Positions 31,945 through 40,700 of a stretch of 64,000 nt of DNA are shown piece after piece. Where the stretch lies: assembly GCF_011250565.1 (NCBI RefSeq), contig NZ_JAANMS010000011.1, positions 1 through 64,000 of the forward strand, in the 5' to 3' direction. The notes beneath the pieces were generated by a model, which saw nothing but the letters and a program-made list of their open reading frames with translations, was not told the DNA's origin and did no database searches. Made by a program: the position numbers and the translations under genes. Each line of letters opens with the position of its first letter. Within the stretch, counting starts at the first letter, position 1. The DNA comes from Nocardioides sp. IC4_145. GTDB taxonomy: Bacteria > Actinomycetota > Actinomycetes > Propionibacteriales > Nocardioidaceae.

Positions 31945-33124
31945 GAGCCGCTCAACACCACCATCCGGTGCTTGCCGTGGTCGCCTACCAGCGTCACGAG
32001 GCCGAGCACGAACCAGTCCGAGGGCCGCGTCGTGCGCCGTCGCGCCACGAGGGGCGAGTACGTCGCCTCCCGCCGCGTCGTAGGCTGGCAGCTGTCTAAG
32101 TGCCTGCGCATCGACCTCGCTTCTGGACGCGCTCGAGATGGGCCTGTGGACCGCCAACACGTCGGCCACCCCACCGGTGTCATCGCACATCTGGGCGGCG
32201 GCCGCGGTCGAGCAGATGGGGGTCGTAGGGTCGGCGCTGACTTCCTGCGCCTTGATGACCGGGCCGGCCTTGCTCATTCGGATCAGCTGGTTGACGCCGG
32301 TCGAGGCGGCGCTAGTGACGGGACCGGGAACGCCCATGACGGGCCGGTGCAAGGCGTCGATCTACCGCGCGGTGGGTAGGGGGCCGCTGCGGGAGGCTCG
32401 TTCGACGACCACCGTGCCATCGGACGGGCCGGCGACGATCCGGTTCGTCGCGCGGAACCGGGTGCGGGTGAGCGCGGTTCCGGGTGGCGCTTCGGTCACG
32501 ACGAGGCCGCGATCGACGAGCGCCTCGAGCAGCTGGGCGTGCGCGGCCGGGTAGGCCGGTCGACCCCGCACGGCATCACGGCGATGGTCCGGCCGCCCCC
32601 GAGGAGGGCGCCGCGGTGGGCGGCCTGATTGACGCCGTAGCGATCCGCTGACGACAGGGTGGCCCATGGCCGCGAGGTCCCGGCCTAGCTCGGTGGCCCA
32701 ATGCGTCCCGTAGTCCGTCGCGGCGCGCGCCCCCACTACGGCCACGGCGTTGGCTGCGAGCTGGTGGAGGTCAGCCCTCCCCTGCCCCACAGTCCGACGG
32801 GTTCGCCGCCGCGGTCGTGCAGTGCGCCGGCGGCACGCAGCCCCGCGAGCTGGTCGGCCACTCGGTATCGCCGGGGATGACGAACCGGATGCCGCGGCCG
32901 GCGGCCTGCTCGAGGACCTTGCCGGGATCGACGCGGGCGAACTCGTGGCCGATCGTAAAGCCCCAGTGGTTCTCCACCTCGCCAGCGGCCTCGAGGTAGT
33001 CGAGGACCTTCCTGGCACCGAGCTCGCTGACCAAGCCGGTGACGCGCAGGTCGCCGAGCTCGATGACGCTGCTCAGCTTGACGCGGGCCAGACGATCGTC
33101 GACGTCGGCGTGCGGGGTGCTCAT
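31945..33124 (-). pseudogene. decayed DprA/Smf-family gene
   Basis: DprA-like protein is readable but spread over several frames. An intact N-terminus MSTPHADVDDRLARVKLSSV runs to FVIPGDTEWPT. In a second frame come ANAVAVVGARAATDYGTHWA, EALVDRGLVVTEAPPGTA and GPSDGTVVVERASRSG. In a third, RPVMGVPGPVTSAASTGVNQ continues toward a winged-helix tail near 31950. At least two or three frameshifts break the Rossmann DNA-binding core. DprA normally loads RecA on incoming single-stranded DNA, and plasmid copies often sit beside ssb and DUF4192 as here. The ATG at 33124 overlaps the upstream small gene. Confidence 0.8.
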
Positions 33125-33276
33125 TCCGGGCCTCCCCACAGCAGGTCGAGGTCGGGTTCGTGGATGACGTCGAGGCGCTCGTCGGCCGCGTAGGCCGCGG
33201 GCTCGGGTACGACCAGGCGCCGCAGCTGCCGGTCGGTGGTGCTGTGCTGCACCGGGGTGTCGTCGTCGTGGTCCAT
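33121..33276 (-). CDS. 51-residue acidic protein of the ssb cluster
   Basis: A small acidic protein (MDHDDDTPVQHSTTDRQLRR...) ending EPDLDLLWGGPE. It has a strong GGAGGA ribosome site and is coupled to the dprA remnant by an ATGA overlap. No domain was recognised. The tight spacing between DUF4192 and dprA argues that it is genuinely translated. Confidence 0.55.
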   Translation of the reverse strand: MDHDDDTPVQHSTTDRQLRRLVVPEPAAYAADERLDVIHEPDLDLLWGGPE

Positions 33277-33290
33277 CGCGGTGGTCCTCC

Positions 33291-34319
33291 TCAGCGGCCC
33301 GGGGCCGGACGGTCGGTGATGGGCTGCGTGCCCGGAATGTCGCGCTGCTGGCCGGGTGGCTTCGGGACGAAGGACTCGTCCAGCTGGGCGGCGAGGCCAC
33401 GCATCTGGGTCTGGTACCGCTCCCACTCGCGGGGGTGGATGCCGTTCTGCAGCGCCGAGGAGGCGATGACGGCCATGGGGTAAGGCCGGTCGGCGGGCAC
33501 CTGGTCGAGGGCGCACCAGGCCTTCGCCCCGTCACCGTGCAGCCAGCTGGCGAAGCCGTGCATGGAGGCCGGCGCCGCGCGGACCTCGTCAGGAGCGCGG
33601 CGGGTGAGGTCGTTCCACAGGGCCATGTGGGAGGTGCGGTTCTCGCGGCTCATGTCCTCCCAGAGCGCGTCGCGGGTGCTGATCGTCTCCAGGGCCACCA
33701 GCATCCGTGCGCCGTCGACGTCGGAGAGCCGATTGCCGTCGGCGTGGAACTGCTCGAGCCGGTCCAGTGCCCAGTCCCGCTCGAGGGCGGGAGTGCTGTC
33801 CGCGGCCGCGGCCCGGGCCGCGGGGAGCAGCTGGGCGATCGGCTCCCGGTCACCGACCATGGAGGCGGCCAGCGAGGCGCGACTGGCCGCCGGCTGGGCG
33901 GCGCCGGTCAGGACGGTGGCGGCCGCGATCAGCTCGGCGGTCGCCTGGGTCTGCAGCCCGGTCTGGCCGGTGTTGAACTCACGCCACCGCTCGCCGTCGG
34001 CCCACAGCCGGATGTGGGTGCTGATGCCCAGGGTCTCGAGCCGGTTGGACAGATGCTGGCTGGCCAGCTCGGCGCTGCGACGGTCCTCGGTGAAGCAGAG
34101 GATCGCCAGCCGGGCTCCGGGGCGGGCGTGGCGGCCGTACGGGCCGCTGAGGGCCTCCCACACGTCCTCACGGTCTACGGCCGTCTTCGGCAGGTCGACG
34201 CGAGTGATGGGCAGCCCGGGCCGGAAGGGCACGAGCACGATCGACTCCTCCGGCTTGAAGCCGAGGACGTGCGGCACCGCGGCCAGCAGCTCGTCCGGGG
34301 ACTGTACGACGAGATCCAT
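33291..34319 (-). CDS. DUF4192 protein
   Basis: A 342-residue soluble protein. The N-terminal signature PDELLAAVPHVLGFKPEESI, then VLVPFRPGLPITRVDLP, identifies DUF4192, an actinobacterial family of unknown function commonly found on plasmids and integrative elements. The middle is helical (RMLVALETISTRDALWEDMS), and HGDGAKAWCALDQV near 275 is also conserved in the family. The start ATG has an AGGAGG site 9 bases upstream. It is encoded directly after ssb, which suggests a role in handling single-stranded DNA or element maintenance. Confidence 0.85.
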   Translation of the reverse strand: MDLVVQSPDELLAAVPHVLGFKPEESIVLVPFRPGLPITRVDLPKTAVDREDVWEALSGPYGRHARPGARLAILCFTEDRRSAELASQHLSNRLETLGISTHIRLWADGERWREFNTGQTGLQTQATAELIAAATVLTGAAQPAASRASLAASMVGDREPIAQLLPAARAAAADSTPALERDWALDRLEQFHADGNRLSDVDGARMLVALETISTRDALWEDMSRENRTSHMALWNDLTRRAPDEVRAAPASMHGFASWLHGDGAKAWCALDQVPADRPYPMAVIASSALQNGIHPREWERYQTQMRGLAAQLDESFVPKPPGQQRDIPGTQPITDRPAPGR

Positions 34320-34333
34320 CAGAGCGAACCTCC

Positions 34334-34723
34334 TCAGCCGGCCTGGGCCGCGTGGGGGGCGCGCTCGATGCGCGCGGAGACGTACTTGAGCGACAGGCAG
34401 ACCTCGCCGAAGCGGTTGTCGACGATCACGACGTCCTTGGTGCGCTTCTCGCCGGTCTCCTTGTCAGCCCAGGCCTCGGTGCGCTCGAGGCCATGGACGA
34501 AGATCGGGTCGCCGGATCCGCAGCTGTCGTGCACGTGGGTGGCGGCCGAGCCGGAGAGCTTGACGTTGAGGGCGGTGGGTTCGTCGTTGACCCACTCCCC
34601 CTGGTCGTTCTGGGTCCGGCGGTTGGCCAGGACCCGGCGGCTGACGAACGGCTTGTTCTCGCGGGTGTGGAGCAGCTCTGGCGCCTCGGCCAGGTTGCCG
34701 GCGAAGGTGCCGGTGGTGGACAT
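34334..34723 (-). CDS. ssb: single-stranded DNA-binding protein
   Basis: A 129-residue OB-fold protein: GTFAGNLAEAPELLHTRENK, FVSRRVLANRRTQNDQGEWV, ALNVKLSGSAATHVHDSCGS and VHGLERTEAWADKETGEKRT, ending in a strand with NRFGEVCLSLKY. It has no acidic C-terminal tail (it ends HAAQAG), unlike chromosomal SSBs, so it may not recruit the usual partner proteins. An AGGAGG site lies 5 bases before the ATG. It is probably used for the transferred strand during conjugation. Confidence 0.88.
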   Translation of the reverse strand: MSTTGTFAGNLAEAPELLHTRENKPFVSRRVLANRRTQNDQGEWVNDEPTALNVKLSGSAATHVHDSCGSGDPIFVHGLERTEAWADKETGEKRTKDVVIVDNRFGEVCLSLKYVSARIERAPHAAQAG

Positions 34724-34731
34724 GACTTCCT

Positions 34732-34774
34732 CCTAGGTGACAGCGAAAGGCAATCGCTCCCGCAGTCACCTAGG
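34732..34774. promoter_or_regulatory. paired CCTAGGTGAC inverted sites upstream of ssb
   Basis: CCTAGGTGAC (34732-34741) and its exact reverse complement GTCACCTAGG (34765-34774) flank 23 bases that contain an AGCGA/TCGCT pair. The arrangement covers the ssb leader and, on the other side, the upstream region of the Mrr-like gene. The 10-mer recurs at 37490-37499, and its TAGGTGAC core recurs at 37762 and 56572, so it is a candidate operator for an element-encoded regulator. Confidence 0.6.
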
Positions 34775-34897
34775 TCCGATCGGTTCCGTGCAGCGATCAG
34801 GTCTGGGAAGATTTCCTGCACGACCTCGGCGACGCGGACGTCGACCTGATCACTGTTTCCGACGGCACGCATCGGACCGTCCGGGCAGGATCGCGGC

Positions 34898-36025
34898 GTG
34901 GACCGCTTGAGCAACGATCACCGCACCGCAACGCTTGCCGGCGACCGCGGGGCGCGTCGCCAACTGGAGAAGGTTGCCGACCGCCTATTCGCAGAACTCC
35001 GGCCGCACGAACGTGCGGAGTGGGTGGCGATCAGCACGGGCATGGCACCAGCGCTCGTCGTGGCCACCGACTGCAGGCTTCTGACGCTCTCCATGATCGG
35101 CAGGTCGACCCGAGCCATCGATCGCCCCTTCACCATCGCGCTGGGGAAGAAGCGTCTGATCGGCCAGTCGGTCGACGTCTCCGACCCACGCGGGCTGTGC
35201 CTCACCCTGCTGCTTCAGGAACCAGACCTCCGCGCGTTGCAGATGACCGGCGGGGCCAGCTCGCGTTCGGGACCCACCACCGAGGCGCCTCCCCCGCCGC
35301 CGTCGGCATCGGCCGATCCCGGGGCTGCTACGGCTCCCCCGCCCGGATCCACCGGCGCGTGGCGATGGGGGCGCTCCGTCATGACCTGGCAAGACGCCGA
35401 GCTGCTGGCGGCTGCGCACATGGCCGATCTCGGGTTCAGCGGCGCGACGGTCACGCCACGCGGAGCCGACGCAGGACTCGACGTCGTTGCGCAAGACGCT
35501 GCCGCGCAGGTCAAGTATCACGAGGGCTCCACGGGCCGGCCAGACATTCAGCGACTAATCGGGGCGGCCCACGGCTTCCGGACTCGGATTTTCTACGCCT
35601 CGAGCTACACCACCGCGGCGATTCTTGAGGCGGACCGGCTCGGGGTTGCGCTCTTTCAGTTCACGCCGGAGGGGCTCGTCGTCGCCGTCAATGACGCGGC
35701 GCGCGGCATGGCGCCGAGATCTCCGGTGCCCGACCAGCGGACTACGTTCGGGGCACTGACCTTCGAGTCGCGGCAGAACCGCGCCATCCGCTGGTCGCAG
35801 CAGATCGAGGACGCGACTAAGGTGCCCATCAGCGATCGGAAGCGCCGCGGCGCGAAGCAGCTCGTCGAGCGCCAACGAGCGTCGGAACTGATGCTGCATG
35901 GCCTCGAGCAACTCAGGGACAGTGATAACCCTCTCTACAAGAGGCGGCGCAAAGAGCGCACCCTGTCCGAGGCCGAGAAGACCCTCCAGCAAGCAGCAGC
36001 CGTGCTCCGCATACAGCTCAAATGA
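34898..36025 (+). CDS. Mrr-like restriction endonuclease-fold protein
   Basis: A 375-residue protein. The first 115 residues form an uncharacterised domain (FAELRPHERAEWVAISTGMA). A Pro/Ser linker (about 118-152) leads to a restriction-endonuclease_4 (Mrr-type) domain: WQDAELLAAAHMADLGFSGA, GADAGLDVVAQDAAAQVKYH (D...QVK catalytic core) and YASSYTTAAILEADRLGVAL. A basic C-terminal helical region (KRRGAKQLVERQRASELMLH) ends the protein. It may cut modified or invading DNA. The GTG at 34898 has AGGA upstream. It lies alone on the plus strand within the ssb/small-gene cluster and overlaps the end of the next minus-strand gene. Confidence 0.75.
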   Translation: MDRLSNDHRTATLAGDRGARRQLEKVADRLFAELRPHERAEWVAISTGMAPALVVATDCRLLTLSMIGRSTRAIDRPFTIALGKKRLIGQSVDVSDPRGLCLTLLLQEPDLRALQMTGGASSRSGPTTEAPPPPPSASADPGAATAPPPGSTGAWRWGRSVMTWQDAELLAAAHMADLGFSGATVTPRGADAGLDVVAQDAAAQVKYHEGSTGRPDIQRLIGAAHGFRTRIFYASSYTTAAILEADRLGVALFQFTPEGLVVAVNDAARGMAPRSPVPDQRTTFGALTFESRQNRAIRWSQQIEDATKVPISDRKRRGAKQLVERQRASELMLHGLEQLRDSDNPLYKRRRKERTLSEAEKTLQQAAAVLRIQLK

Positions 36026-36491
36026 GCCTGGCCGCCGGCTGCCGGCGTGGCAGGCGCGGAGGGCGGTTGCTGAGCTTCTGCGGTGGCGGGGGCAGCTCTC
36101 GGCCGAGCCCGCGGCGGGCCTCCTCGGCCGCGGCGATGACTGCCTCCTGGGCGAACGTCGAGCGGGCGAGCATCCGGCCGAGCTCCTGACGGTCGGCCAC
36201 GAGTGCGTCCTCGACCGCCTCGATGGTCGAGGCGGGCAGGTCATGCTTCCTGTTGGAGCTCTTGCGGGTCACGCTGACCAGGGCGGGATGGTTCTGGCCG
36301 GCGGCCGCGAGCTCCGCCCGCTGCTGTGGTGAGCGCTTGGCGTGGAACTCGAGCGCCTGGGCGAGCCATCCGACGAACGAGCCGGGTGAGTCGACGTCGG
36401 TGTCAAGGTCGGCGATGTAGGCCGATCGGGCGAGGTCCCACACGCCGGGTTTCCAGTAGATCCCGACCGGGATCGTGGTCTGGCTCGTCAC
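36018..36491 (-). CDS. conjugative-element accessory protein, function unknown
   Basis: A 157-residue soluble protein: VGIYWKPGVWDLARSAYIAD, SPGSFVGWLAQALEFHAKRS, then a long basic helical region (EELGRM-like) with KSSNRKHDLPASTIEAVEDA. The first half resembles small proteins seen in actinobacterial conjugative regions, which may bind DNA, but no named family is claimed. The start is GTG 36491. The C-terminal codons overlap the Mrr-like gene on the other strand by 8 bases. Confidence 0.55.
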   Translation of the reverse strand: MTSQTTIPVGIYWKPGVWDLARSAYIADLDTDVDSPGSFVGWLAQALEFHAKRSPQQRAELAAAGQNHPALVSVTRKSSNRKHDLPASTIEAVEDALVADRQELGRMLARSTFAQEAVIAAAEEARRGLGRELPPPPQKLSNRPPRLPRRQPAARLI

Positions 36492-36502
36492 CGGAACAAC
36501 CC

Positions 36503-36538
36503 AAGGCCGCCCGAACCATCGACGGTGCGGGCGGCCTT
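36503..36538 (-). terminator. strong hairpin terminator after the HNH-like gene
   Basis: Perfect 11-base arms AAGGCCGCCCG (36503-36513) and CGGGCGGCCTT (36528-36538) enclose a loop in which ACC/GGT can also pair. On the minus strand it comes 26 bases after the stop of the HNH-like gene and is followed by a T-rich tract (GGGTTGTTCC). It separates that unit from the next minus-strand gene. Confidence 0.75.
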
Positions 36539-36563
36539 CTGCGTCCGGCTGGTCACCACAGGG

Positions 36564-37085
36564 TCAGTTGCTCCCCCAGCAGTTCCTGGAGCCGCGCAAG
36601 GTCGTCGGCCACGAGCTGGGAGTCCTCACGCGCCAGGTCGCGCGGTTCCCGCGCCCGCCGACACGGCCCGCGCGGCCGGCCAACGGGCTGTACGGCAGCC
36701 GTCGCAGCACCGCCCGCTCACGCCGGTTCTGCGCCGCGCTCGACACCACGACGTGATCGGATGCGATCCGCTGGCACAGCGAGTTGTGACAGCGGTGCCC
36801 GAGCAGCCGCGCCTTCGCGGGCGCGTCCACGCCGTGCATGACCGCGTACGCGAACCGGTGGGCGATGATCACCCGCACCGGCGCGTACCAGAACCGGCCA
36901 TGCCCGCCGCCGTCTGTGCGTTCACGTTCACCCTCGGACCGACCGGCCACGGCGCCGGTCCACCACAGGCACATAGTGCCGGGCACCGTGGCGACCTTCG
37001 CCCGGTACCGCGTGAGCACCGCCGGATCGGCGATCGCTGCCGCGACCGCCGCGAGGCCGGCGTCATCAAGCCGCCGAACCGGCAC
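36564..37085 (-). CDS. HNH-like endonuclease/DNA-binding protein
   Basis: About 173 residues. The core contains GTMCLWWTGAV, IIAHRFAYAVMHGVD and LLGHRCHNSLCQRIASDHVV followed by SSAAQNRRERAVLRR, the pattern of HNH/zinc-containing endonuclease domains (HxCxNxxC...DH). The C-terminus is Arg/Gly-rich and probably basic. Start choice: GTG 37085 with a GGGGGAG site, overlapping the preceding gene by 20 bases. Earlier in-frame starts would overlap much more. The role in the element (nicking, homing or regulation) is unknown. Confidence 0.6.
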   Translation of the reverse strand: MPVRRLDDAGLAAVAAAIADPAVLTRYRAKVATVPGTMCLWWTGAVAGRSEGERERTDGGGHGRFWYAPVRVIIAHRFAYAVMHGVDAPAKARLLGHRCHNSLCQRIASDHVVVSSAAQNRRERAVLRRLPYSPLAGRAGRVGGRGNRATWRVRTPSSWPTTLRGSRNCWGSN

Positions 37086-37455
37086 CCGCTCCCCCGCTCT
37101 CGGTAGCCACGAGCCCGGCCGTGCCGTCGCCGCCCTGCTCGCCGCCACCGTCCTCGGCCATGGGCTCACTGGCGAGCCGCCGCAGCCGCGTGGCCTCCCG
37201 GACGCTCACCGTGTCACCGCACGACTCGACGGCCTCACTCAGGGACAGGCCCTCGCGCTCGGTCAACTCCCGCAGCGCAGCACCGGCGCGCTTCTCGGTC
37301 TCGGCCACTGCCGCGTCGCGCTCACCGATGGCGACCATGACCTGCTCGGCCAGGTCGATCACCCGGCGCTCTCGCCCCTCGCGCTCCCTGCGCCGCTTCT
37401 CGGCCATCTCCCGTGCCGTACGCCGCGCCTGCTGTTTGATCGTCCGCTGACTCAT
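37066..37455 (-). CDS. small coiled-coil protein next to traA
   Basis: A 129-residue protein: MSQRTIKQQARRTAREMAEK and a very basic helix (RRREREGRERRVIDLAEQVM), then an acidic/Gly-rich tail. It is predicted to be helical and probably DNA-binding. The second half (LTEREGLSLSEAVESCGDTV, SVREATRLRRLA) looks like a short helix-turn-helix region. The position opposite traA, with a shared upstream region and a CCTAGGTGAC site, suggests an auxiliary relaxosome or regulatory protein. The start ATG 37455 has GAGGA upstream. Confidence 0.6.
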   Translation of the reverse strand: MSQRTIKQQARRTAREMAEKRRREREGRERRVIDLAEQVMVAIGERDAAVAETEKRAGAALRELTEREGLSLSEAVESCGDTVSVREATRLRRLASEPMAEDGGGEQGGDGTAGLVATESGGAGAGSAA

Positions 37456-37776
37456 CCGGTCCTCACTCGTGTCGACATGGACTCTCACAGTCACCTAGGA
37501 CACTTCCCGGTCCCCGAGCGATCACCGAACCGCAGAAACCTTCGCAATCCGCTCCTCCACGGCCCCAGCCGAATCTGCCCAGCCAGCCAGCCAGCCCGAT
37601 CCGAACCCGACGCCCCAGCCGTCACCGGCACCCCTCAGCGTCCCCCCAGATTTGCGCGACCGACCAAGTGCCACACACCTCTTGCATTCTCGGTTCGCCG
37701 AATAGAAAGAACACATCAGAAATCCGACCGAAAGTGATCGCCTGCCGCGCGCGCACGCACGTAGGTGACCGTGACG
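37456..37776. other. divergent region between small gene and traA; probable oriT area
   Basis: A 321-base non-coding stretch, clearly less G+C-rich toward its right half (about 37670-37745), lying immediately beside the relaxase gene where MobF-type oriTs usually lie. It holds GTCACCTAGG (37490-37499), a short hairpin candidate ATTCTCGG-TTCG-CCGAAT (37686-37703, one unpaired base), a CAGC-repeat near 37585 and TAGGTGAC (37762-37769) next to the traA start. The nick site cannot be read from sequence alone. Confidence 0.45.
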
Positions 37777-40700
37777 ATGAGCCTCCGCAAGCTGACGGCC
37801 GGGTCGGGGTACGACTACCTGACCCGCCAGGTCGCAGCGATGGACGCCACCGACAAGGGCCACACCGGGCTGGCGAGCTACTACACCGAGAAGGGCGAGA
37901 CCCCCGGCGTGTGGCTCGGATCGGGCATGGAGGGCATCGAAGGACTCGACGCCGGCGACATCGTCACCGCCGACCACATGCAGAGCCTGTTCGGCTCCGG
38001 ACACCACCCCCTGGCCACCCAGCGGACCAAGGAGCTGGACCTGCGCATCGGCCGCGACGAGGCCGGCCGCCCGACCGGAGCCGACTACAAGACCGCGGTC
38101 CGCCTCGGCACCCCGTACAAGGTCTACGACAACGACGTCTCACCGTTCCGGATCGAGGTCGCCAAGCGCATCGCAGCCCTCAACGAGGCCGCCGGCCTGC
38201 CCGGCGACTGGCCGGTCCCCGCGGCCGACCGGGCCAAGATCCGCACCGAGGTGGCCGCAGAGTTCTTCCGTGCCGAGCACGTCCGCGACCCGGCCGACGC
38301 CCGCGAGCTCGCCGCCACGATCGCCAAGCACTCCCGCCCGAAGACCAACGCCGTGGCCGGCTACGACCTGACCTTCTCCCCGGTCAAGAGCGTCTCGGTG
38401 CTGTGGGCGATCTCCGACCCCAAGACCGCCGCGGTGATCGAGCGGGCCCACCAAGCGGCGATCAAGGACGCCCTGGACTTCATCGAGTCCAAGGCACTGT
38501 TCACCCGCCAGGGCACCAACGGCGTGCGCCAGGTCGACGTCCGCGGCCTGATCGCCACCGCGTTCACCCACCGCGACTCCCGCGCCGGCGACCCCGACCT
38601 GCACACCCACGTGGCCGTGGCGAACAAGGTCCAGACCCTCGACGGCAAGTGGCTGGCCATCGACGGGCGACCGCTGCACAAGGCGGTCGTCTCGGCCTCG
38701 GAGACCTACAACACCGCGCTCGAGCGGCACCTGGTCGACGCCCTCGGCGTCCAGTTCGCCGAGCGCCCGAACGAGGACGCCCGCAAGCGGCCGATCCGCG
38801 AGATCGTCGGCGTCGACCCCGAGCTCAACCGCCGCTTCTCCAAGCGCCGGCTCAACGTCGAGGACCGCCGCAAGGTCCTCGCGGCCGCGTTCCAGGCCAC
38901 CCACGGCCGTCCCCCGACCCCGGTCGAGACCATCCAGCTGTCCCAGCAGGCGACGCTGGAGACCCGCGAGGCCAAGCACGAGCCGCGCTCGCTGGCCGAG
39001 CAGCGCGATGCCTGGCACCGCGAGGCCGTCGAGGTGCTGGGCACCCCGCAGCGGGTCAAGCAGATGGTCCACGGCGCCCTCAACCCCAAGGGCGCCGCCC
39101 GCTCACTGGCCGACTCAGCCTGGTTCGCCAAGACCACCGACCGCATCGTGGCGACGATGGAGGGCAGCCGGTCCACCTGGCAGTACTGGCACGTCTACGC
39201 CGAGGTCCAGCGGCAGGTCCGGGCCGCCAACGTGCCCACCAACCAGGTCTCCCAGGTCGTCGACCTGCTCGTCAGCGAGGTCCTCGACGACCACTCGGTG
39301 AGCATGGCCCGCCCCTGGGACACCATCAGCGAACCGGCCGAGCTGCGCCGCGCCGACGGCTCCTCGGTCTACACCCAGGCCGGGGCCGACCTGTTCACCT
39401 CGAGCAAGGTGCTGGCCGCCGAGCAGCGCCTGGTCGACGCCGCCGGCCGCCACGACGGGTACGCCGTCGAGGCCGCGTCGGTCGACCTGGCCCTGCTGGA
39501 GTCGACCGCCAACGGCATCACCCTCAACGCCGGACAGGCCTCCCTGGTCCGAGAGATGGCCACCTCCGGCGCCCGGCTCCAGCTGGCGATCGCGCCGGCC
39601 GGATCGGGCAAGACCACCGCGGTGCGAGCCCTGGCCAGCGCCTGGGCTGACGGCGGCGGAACCATCATCGGCCTGGCCCCCTCAGCCGCGGCCGCAGACG
39701 CCCTGCGCTCCCAGATCGACACCCAGACCGACACCCTGGCCAAGCTCACCCACTCCCTCGAGCAGGCCCGCGAGACCGGCGCCGCGATGCCGGACTGGGT
39801 CGCCGGCATCGACTCCTCCACCCTCGTTGTCATCGACGAGGCCGGCATGGCCGACACCCTCTCGCTGGACGCGGCGGTCTCCTACATCCTCGAGCGCGGC
39901 GGCAGCGTCCGGCTGATCGGCGACGACCAGCAGCTCTCCGCGATCGGCGCCGGCGGCGTGCTCCGCGACATCCGCGCCACCCACGGTGCGCTGCAGCTCA
40001 CCGAGCTCGTCCGGTTCAAGGACCCCGCCGAGGGCGCCGCCTCGCTCGCGCTGCGCGAGGGCAAGACCGAGGCGCTCGGCTTCTACCTCGACCGCGACCG
40101 GGTCCACGTCGGCGACCTGGCCACCATGACCGAGGACGTCTTCGCCGCCTGGCAGGCCGACCGCGCCGCCGGGCTCGACTCGATCATGCTCGCCCCCACC
40201 CGCGACCTGGTCAGCGAGCTGAACCAGCAGGCCCGCGCCCACCGCCTCGAGGGGATCGACCCCACCGACGTCGCCGCCAGTGGCCCGGTCCGCCGGCTCG
40301 CCGACGGCAACGAGGCCTCGATCGGCGAGCTGATCATCACCCGCGAGAACGACCGCCGGCTGCGCACCTCAGCCACCGACTGGGTGAAGAACGGCGACCG
40401 CTGGACCGTCCTGGAGATCCACGACGGCGGCGACCTGACCGTCCAGCACACCCAGCACGGCCGCACCGTGCGCCTGCCCGCCGACTACGTCGCCCGCTCC
40501 GCCGAGCTCGGCTACGCGTGCACCGTGCACACCGCCCAAGGCGTCACTGCCGACACGATGCACGGCCTGGCCACCGGCGCCGAGTCGCGCCAGCAGCTCT
40601 ACACGATGATGACCCGCGGCGCGCACGCCAACCACGTCTACCTCGAGGTCGTGGGCGACGGCGACCCGCACTCGGTGATCCACCCGACGCTGGTTCGGCC

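Noticed and set aside
31828..32379. 183-codon plus-strand frame and the 179-codon minus-strand frame here as independent genes
   Set aside because: The minus-strand frame contains the DprA C-terminal block RPVMGVPGPVTSAASTG and belongs to the dprA pseudogene. The plus frame is its shadow.
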